Shown: positions 7,041-10,898 of the stretch, piece after piece
How positions within the stretch are numbered: position 1 is the stretch's first letter
Layout: every line of letters begins with the position of its first letter
Notes under the pieces: model-generated
Databases searched by the model: none
What the model was told of the DNA's origin: nothing
The model's input: the letters and a program-made list of their open reading frames with translations, nothing else
Position numbers and translations under genes: made by a program
Assembly: GCA_005223375.1 (NCBI GenBank)
Contig: RXOD01006231.1
Span: forward strand, 1-10,898
DNA length: 10,898 nt
DNA from: Amoebophrya sp. AT5.2
Taxonomy: Eukaryota; Sar; Dinophyceae; Syndiniales; Amoebophryaceae
Direction of reading: 5' to 3'

Positions 7041-7676
7041 TTAGTCTCCTTCGTCGCGCTCCTCCCTCTCAGCATCCCTCCTCGAAGGGGATCCCTCTAC
7101 TTTTCCAGCCGCGATTTCCTCCTCGCCCACCAGTCCCGCCCACCGTCGGAATGCAGCCATCCACTCCACAAACGGCTCCAGAAATCCTGGCAAAAACTCC
7201 TCGTCCTCCGCATCCAGTCTCGGCAGCCCGCCCACCGGAAAAGGCATGACGGCGCAGTGGCGCAGGAACCAGTTGTTTTTTACTTCCCGTTCTGCCCGGT
7301 CGGCCGCCATCTTCGCGCGCTCGATGGCTTTGCAGCAGGCTGCCGAGTGGTTGTCCGCCAGACCGGTGAGGGAGGCACTATCACCGACGCCCGCGCTCTC
7401 GTCGACGCCGTTTTTGCACCGCGGGCCCATGCGGCGGTTCAGCTCCATCGCTCGTTCGAAGGAGGCCACGGGGCAGACGTTCGCCTCACCGAGCACGGGG
7501 AAGGCGGTCTTGATGTTGGTGTTGCCGAGCGGAGGAGGTGGTCTTGAGGATATAGTTAATGCCGGTTTGTCCTGCGCGTGGTCGTTGTGTGCGTGGCTGT
7601 CGTGAAGGCGGTGGAGATGGTCTGTGCTCGTGCTGGTCGACGCCGACACCGCCAGCAGCGCGCGGGCCGAGGACAT
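7041..7676 (-). CDS. Unknown 211-aa Cys-containing protein
   Basis: The ATG at 7676-7674 is the first ATG in the frame; a TTG two codons earlier is an unlikely start. The stop is at 7041. The N-terminus (MSSARALLAVSASTSTSTD) has a short hydrophobic run and could be a weak targeting or signal sequence. A His/Asp-rich stretch (DHLHRLHDSHAHNDHAQD) and a Pro run (SSRPPPPLGN) follow. The middle holds Cys in NVCPVASFERAMELN, GPRCKNG, HSAACCKAIERAK and FLRHCAV. An acidic, Trp-containing segment (EFLPGFLEPFVEWMAAFRRW) precedes a charged tail. GC-rich third positions and regular composition support coding, but no family is recognised. The CC and other Cys residues are loosely reminiscent of the 300-aa neighbour, with no alignable similarity that I can see. 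The charged last 20 residues may be intronic read-through, because a GTAGAG donor-like site lies in the GKVEGS codons. Confidence 0.55.
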   Translation of the reverse strand: MSSARALLAVSASTSTSTDHLHRLHDSHAHNDHAQDKPALTISSRPPPPLGNTNIKTAFPVLGEANVCPVASFERAMELNRRMGPRCKNGVDESAGVGDSASLTGLADNHSAACCKAIERAKMAADRAEREVKNNWFLRHCAVMPFPVGGLPRLDAEDEEFLPGFLEPFVEWMAAFRRWAGLVGEEEIAAGKVEGSPSRRDAEREERDEGD

Positions 7677-8386
7677 CTTCAAGATTTTGCAGACGAATAA
7701 TTTTTTGAGTAAATAATCGGCTGCTGACGAGAAACGTTTCCGATTGATACAGCAGGTGTGAAGCGAGGAGTTCGATTGCTATAGCAGGTCGAAACGGGCG
7801 AAGTACTAGAAGCGATAGGCCTGAACGAAGAACCCGACGATCGAGGGATCTCTCTGCACTTTGCTCTGCCATGCCACGCCGCGCCTCTCTCGAGAAGTCG
7901 CGAACGAATTTTTTTTTCTTGATGTCAGGAATTTCTCGATGCGAGCGTGGAGTCAACAGTTTTTTTTTTCTTGATGATGCAGAGCCGCGCCCGCTTCTTT
8001 TCTTGATCTTGATGTCGATGAAGTGTTTTTTTGCGTCCGGGTCAAACAAATAGAATGAGTAAAGCGAGGCATTGGATAAAGCTGCTTCCTTTTCTGCTTT
8101 TGTAATCAGAACCGCGCTTCGCAGAAATCAGAATCCCGCCTTCGACGAGAACAAGGAGCATCAGAAAAATAGCTTCGATCGCTAGCGCACTTCCATGGAT
8201 GTGTGTCCCCGTCCCCTGCTCCGATGCACCGCTCCGCGAGTATCGCAATCACCTAGGGTGAGGGCGCGCATAGCTGCACGTAGTTCCCCTTGTAGTGTTT
8301 TGTCGCTTTGTACAAACCAGACTTCGCCGTCGCCACTGCGGCCCATGGCTTCGCGTTCTTCTTCCTCGCAGCGGATGCATAGGCGC
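7677..8386. other. Intergenic region with T-tract repeats
   Basis: This lies between the eIF4E stop and the 211-aa gene. A minus-strand ORF (8049-7486) starts only at a TTG, is Lys/Arg-rich because of the T-tracts, and overlaps the real gene in another frame, so it is not called. Another frame near the eIF4E stop (8612-8253) reads open but is a shadow or 3' UTR. Confidence 0.55.
7909..8020. repeat. Three degenerate copies of T-tract plus cttgatg
   Basis: Nine Ts followed by cttgatg occur at 7909-7924, ten Ts followed by cttgatg at 7960-7976, and a weaker version (cttttcttgatcttgatg) near 7997-8014. On the minus strand these are CATCAAG followed by A-tracts, upstream of the 211-aa gene. Confidence 0.6.
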
Positions 8387-9634
8387 CTAGTGCTTCGTGC
8401 TCTGATGTGTCTTCGCGTCGCACTTGGGCACAATCCCCGCCACGCCGTCGAGTCGCGTTGCCATGCACTTCTCCACGGACTTCTTCAGCGTGTTCACCGC
8501 CGCCGTGTTGTCGTAATCCGTGAACCATACCTCGATGCGGATGCCTGGGTGTAGTTTGTTTAAAATCCAAGTTGTATGGAAAACAAAAAAAAAAGAAAGT
8601 GGATGTAACCAAGAAGTCAGTCTCAGTGTCAGTAGCGAGAAGGTGCAGTTGTAGTAAGTACCATTTGCTTGCCTGGGTCCGGAGAGCTTATCGACCAATC
8701 GTACCCCGGTGATCATGTGCGACGGCTCAATGGTGCCGCCAATCATCCCCAGCACCAGGTTGTTCCAATACTCGTCGATCTGCCCGCCACCCGCCGTTGG
8801 CTTCAGCTGTTCATGCGATAGATGGGTCGTTTGTCGACTCGCCGTGTGGATTCGTCACGGCTAGTTGTTTATATGATGAGAGCGAGATCAACTATACTAT
8901 CCATTTCAATATCTCTGAAATGTGTACCTGAAACTGGAAGTGGCCGCCGGTAGCATTCAGCTTGTCTTCCCACTCTGGTCGGATGCCGTCGCGAAAAATC
9001 ATAATCGCATCGATGACATGCAGGCCGTCCGGTTGCTCTCTTACCTGATGGAAAAACAAAATTCGGTTTGGAAACAAAAGAGATACTCTTACCCGCCATA
9101 CGAAGACAAGAAAGAAAAAAGGAACCAGCAAAGACGCTATGTAGCACGAAGGAAGAGCCAACGCAGCTAAAAGTGATACCATTCTTTTCTGATCCAAGAG
9201 CTCACTCGGCTGGGGCATGTGATTCCACAATTTCCAGAAGTCCTGTACTGTCGCGAAGGGGGCCACCTTGTGCGTCGCGTCGGAGTACCTGTTTGATGCC
9301 CAACAAAGTCATCTGTTACCCACCGGTGCCATACCAAATCAAAAGCGCTGAGATGAGAATTTTAATTGACGGCGCGCATTTTATGACGTTGATTGATTGA
9401 TTGACATTGATTGATTGATTGACATTGATTGATTGATTCTTCTAGCCGATTGAGATTAACAAAGTATGCTTACTGTGCAGCTTTTCCGTCGCTGGCCTGC
9501 ATGATTTGCTCCCATATGACCCAGGTGTACTTCAGCGGTAGCTCCTTTCTCAAAACGTCCTCGGCCTCGACATCCTCCCCGGCTGTGTACTCCAACGCCG
9601 ACGCGTTGTTAGGATTGAAAGACAAAAACGCCAT
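8387..9634 (-). CDS. eIF4E-like: eIF4E-family cap-binding translation factor, five exons
   Basis: The exons are 9634-9474, 9288-9180, 9044-8928, 8806-8662 and 8544-8387, totalling 690 nt or 229 aa plus stop. All introns are GT-AG, in phases 2, 0, 0 and 1. The family binds the mRNA 5' cap in the cytoplasm and recruits eIF4G, or represses when it cannot. Visible landmarks, with human eIF4E numbering: W38 and W41 (W43, W46), TVQDFWKLWNHM with W72 (W73), IRPEWEDKLN with W115-E116 (W102-E103), IDEYWNN with W143 (W130), GVRLVDK with R165 (R157), and IRIEVWF with W184 (W166). The first cap-stacking residue, W56, is Tyr (Y55), exactly 17 residues before W72 as in human. About 14 extra residues lie between W72 and W115 and 5 between W115 and W184, the pattern I recall for protist clade 1 eIF4E. 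ATG 9634 was chosen; an in-frame start at 9700 would add 22 residues, but a CCAG acceptor-like site lies just before 9634. Confidence 0.93.
9388..9438. repeat. 18-nt tandem repeat in the first eIF4E intron
   Basis: The unit attgattgattgattgac is repeated about 2.8 times (9388-9405, 9406-9423, 9424-9438), each built from a gatt tetranucleotide. The whole array lies in the 185-nt intron (9473-9289). Confidence 0.9.
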
Positions 9635-10709
9635 GCTGGTTCGATGGGGTGTGGCAAGGAAAAAGACAGTGACTTCTTGACTTGAGTTACTTATAATCAC
9701 TTTTCCATAAAGAAGGTGTGGAGCGATGGTCGTGGGTACGTAGCGCTCCGGGTCAGGAAACCTATAGCCAATACGAAAGTCTTATCGACCGCGCCGCGAT
9801 CGCCTCTCTTAGGAACGCGCGACTCAAAGCCCGGGAAAAGTTTTCTATGAAGCGAGAGCACCAGCACAGCTTGGGCTGATATTATAGGAAAGGCGGAATT
9901 CTTTCGGCGTAGTTAATACAGCTGATCTGGCTATTCTTGTATTACCAATGGTATGCGTACTTCAGTCTCGCGGAGCGTTTATATGAACTTGGAGCAGCTG
10001 AACGTTGCAACACGCGAGAACAGAGCGCGATCAGTGGAGCTTCGCATTAAATTTCCTTTCTGATGATCGAGAAAGCGATCCCATTGAGTGTAGGAGTTTC
10101 AGCTTTGTTGCTCAACGAAAGCGAAGATGTGGTGCAGAGAGGAAATCGCACAACCGGATCTACAGGTAAAGCGAATAGCCGCACGCAGACAAATGTCTGG
10201 CTTCAATGCCCGGCAAAGCACCTGCGAAAGGAAGTGTTGCGAGAGGCCAGTCCAAATACTGCAAGTCCTAGATTGAGAATTATCTTTACCTCTGGCTGGC
10301 AGACGCCTACGCGACGTCCCGAAAGAGAATTCAGTTCGTTACCAAAGCGCTCGCTGTCCGGCCCTGCACCTGAGACAAACAAAAAGCGGCCAGCTTATCT
10401 GAAGATCCGCGCACGCCTCTAAGCCCGGAGCGCCACCAGACAGAACCCCCTTTATCTAGTTGCGCAAACCCGCTCTGGCAGCACAAGCTTCAGGGCCACC
10501 GGCGAATATCTGCACTTCCTCAACAAGGATTGGCGCGCCCACTGTACTAGATTCCTCGTAACTGGCTGGGCGGCCCGCTGTTGCAGCTACTTACTGCCAC
10601 GCCCCGTCTCGTTTCGTCGCGTTTGTGCTTCGCGGGCCCGAATAGAAATGGGCGGCGGCCAAATCGTCTTGGCGTCACCCCGGCCGCACTAGCACCGCGG
10701 CAGGGCCCC
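9635..10709. other. Upstream region of the eIF4E gene, no supported gene
   Basis: This should contain the eIF4E promoter and 5' UTR. A plus-strand ORF of 119 codons at 10063-10422 starts with a somewhat hydrophobic run (MIEKAIPLSVGVSALLL), but its codon use is unlike the other genes and no motif is visible. From about 10540 the sequence becomes very GC-rich, without a clear ORF. Confidence 0.5.
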
Positions 10710-10898
10710 GAGATTCGCGGGCGCCGCGACATCGGCCGCACAGGGCGCCCGGTTTTGGACGATCAAGAGACGACGACCGGGGGGCACGTTTCAGGCTGCA
10801 TCTGTGTGCCGCTATCCCCCGCGGTGGATCTACACGGCGGCCGGCGGTTTCGTGAGATTTGCGGGCGCCGCGAAATCGGCCGCGCGCGGCACCCGGTT
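10710..10898. repeat. Degenerate 45-nt repeat spaced 144 bp, at the right edge
   Basis: Positions 10710-10754 and 10854-10898 match at 39 of 45 bases (core gcgggcgccgcga, then atcggccgc and cccggtt). The second copy stops at the window edge, so the array may continue. The interval between the copies is GC-rich and unrelated within itself. Confidence 0.7.

Noticed and set aside
6560..7075. 171-codon minus-strand ORF
   Set aside because: No motif, balanced third positions, and the plus strand is equally open over part of it; best treated as intergenic.
7486..8049. 187-codon minus-strand ORF
   Set aside because: It starts only with TTG, its Lys-rich part comes from T-tracts, and its end is a shadow of the 211-aa gene.
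10063..10422. 119-codon plus-strand ORF with a hydrophobic start
   Set aside because: Codon use differs from the other genes, no motif is seen, and it would break the strand pattern without other support.
1..10898. tRNA genes, CRISPR arrays or a spliced-leader gene
   Set aside because: I saw no T-loop-like GGTTCGAATCC element, no regular repeat-spacer array and no recognisable spliced-leader sequence by eye; a covariance-model scan was not possible.

Overview
The window looks like nuclear DNA of a protist, most likely an alveolate and possibly a dinoflagellate or relative. The recognisable genes are eukaryotic, broken by short GT-AG introns (102-393 nt), and GC-rich at codon third positions, while the DNA between them is closer to balanced. 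Every gene I can support lies on the minus strand, a unidirectional layout familiar from dinoflagellates. The eIF4E gene carries insertions of the size I recall for alveolate-type (clade 1) eIF4E. No tRNA, rRNA, CRISPR array, bacterial operon or intact mobile element was seen. The assignment is an inference from gene structure, not from a marker gene.

Layout from left to right; transcription runs right to left. 1-683: 5' part of a basic, probably disordered protein, running off the left edge. 1425-1901: small single-pass membrane protein, one intron, 5' end uncertain. 2556-4346: complete five-exon mitochondrial carrier family transporter (299 aa), whose last intron holds a decayed copy of the final exon's start. 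4889-5041: convincing terminal coding exon with an unresolved acceptor. 5520-6422: 300-aa unknown protein with a central Gly/Ala-rich hydrophobic stretch; its stop overlaps a good splice donor, so it may continue into the 4889-5041 exon. 7041-7676: unknown 211-aa Cys-containing protein. 8387-9634: complete five-exon eIF4E-family cap-binding protein (229 aa). 9635-10898: no convincing gene; the right end holds a degenerate repeat spaced 144 bp apart.

The genes do not form a pathway: translation initiation, mitochondrial transport, a membrane protein and unknowns. The most interesting material is in gene structure. Donors are all GTA but rarely GTRAGT, often with a TACTT/TACTA-like motif in the first 15 nt. 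Several introns have AGGT or GGTA at both ends. One eIF4E exon begins with a consensus donor directly after its acceptor. The carrier gene contains a duplicated decoy acceptor exon.
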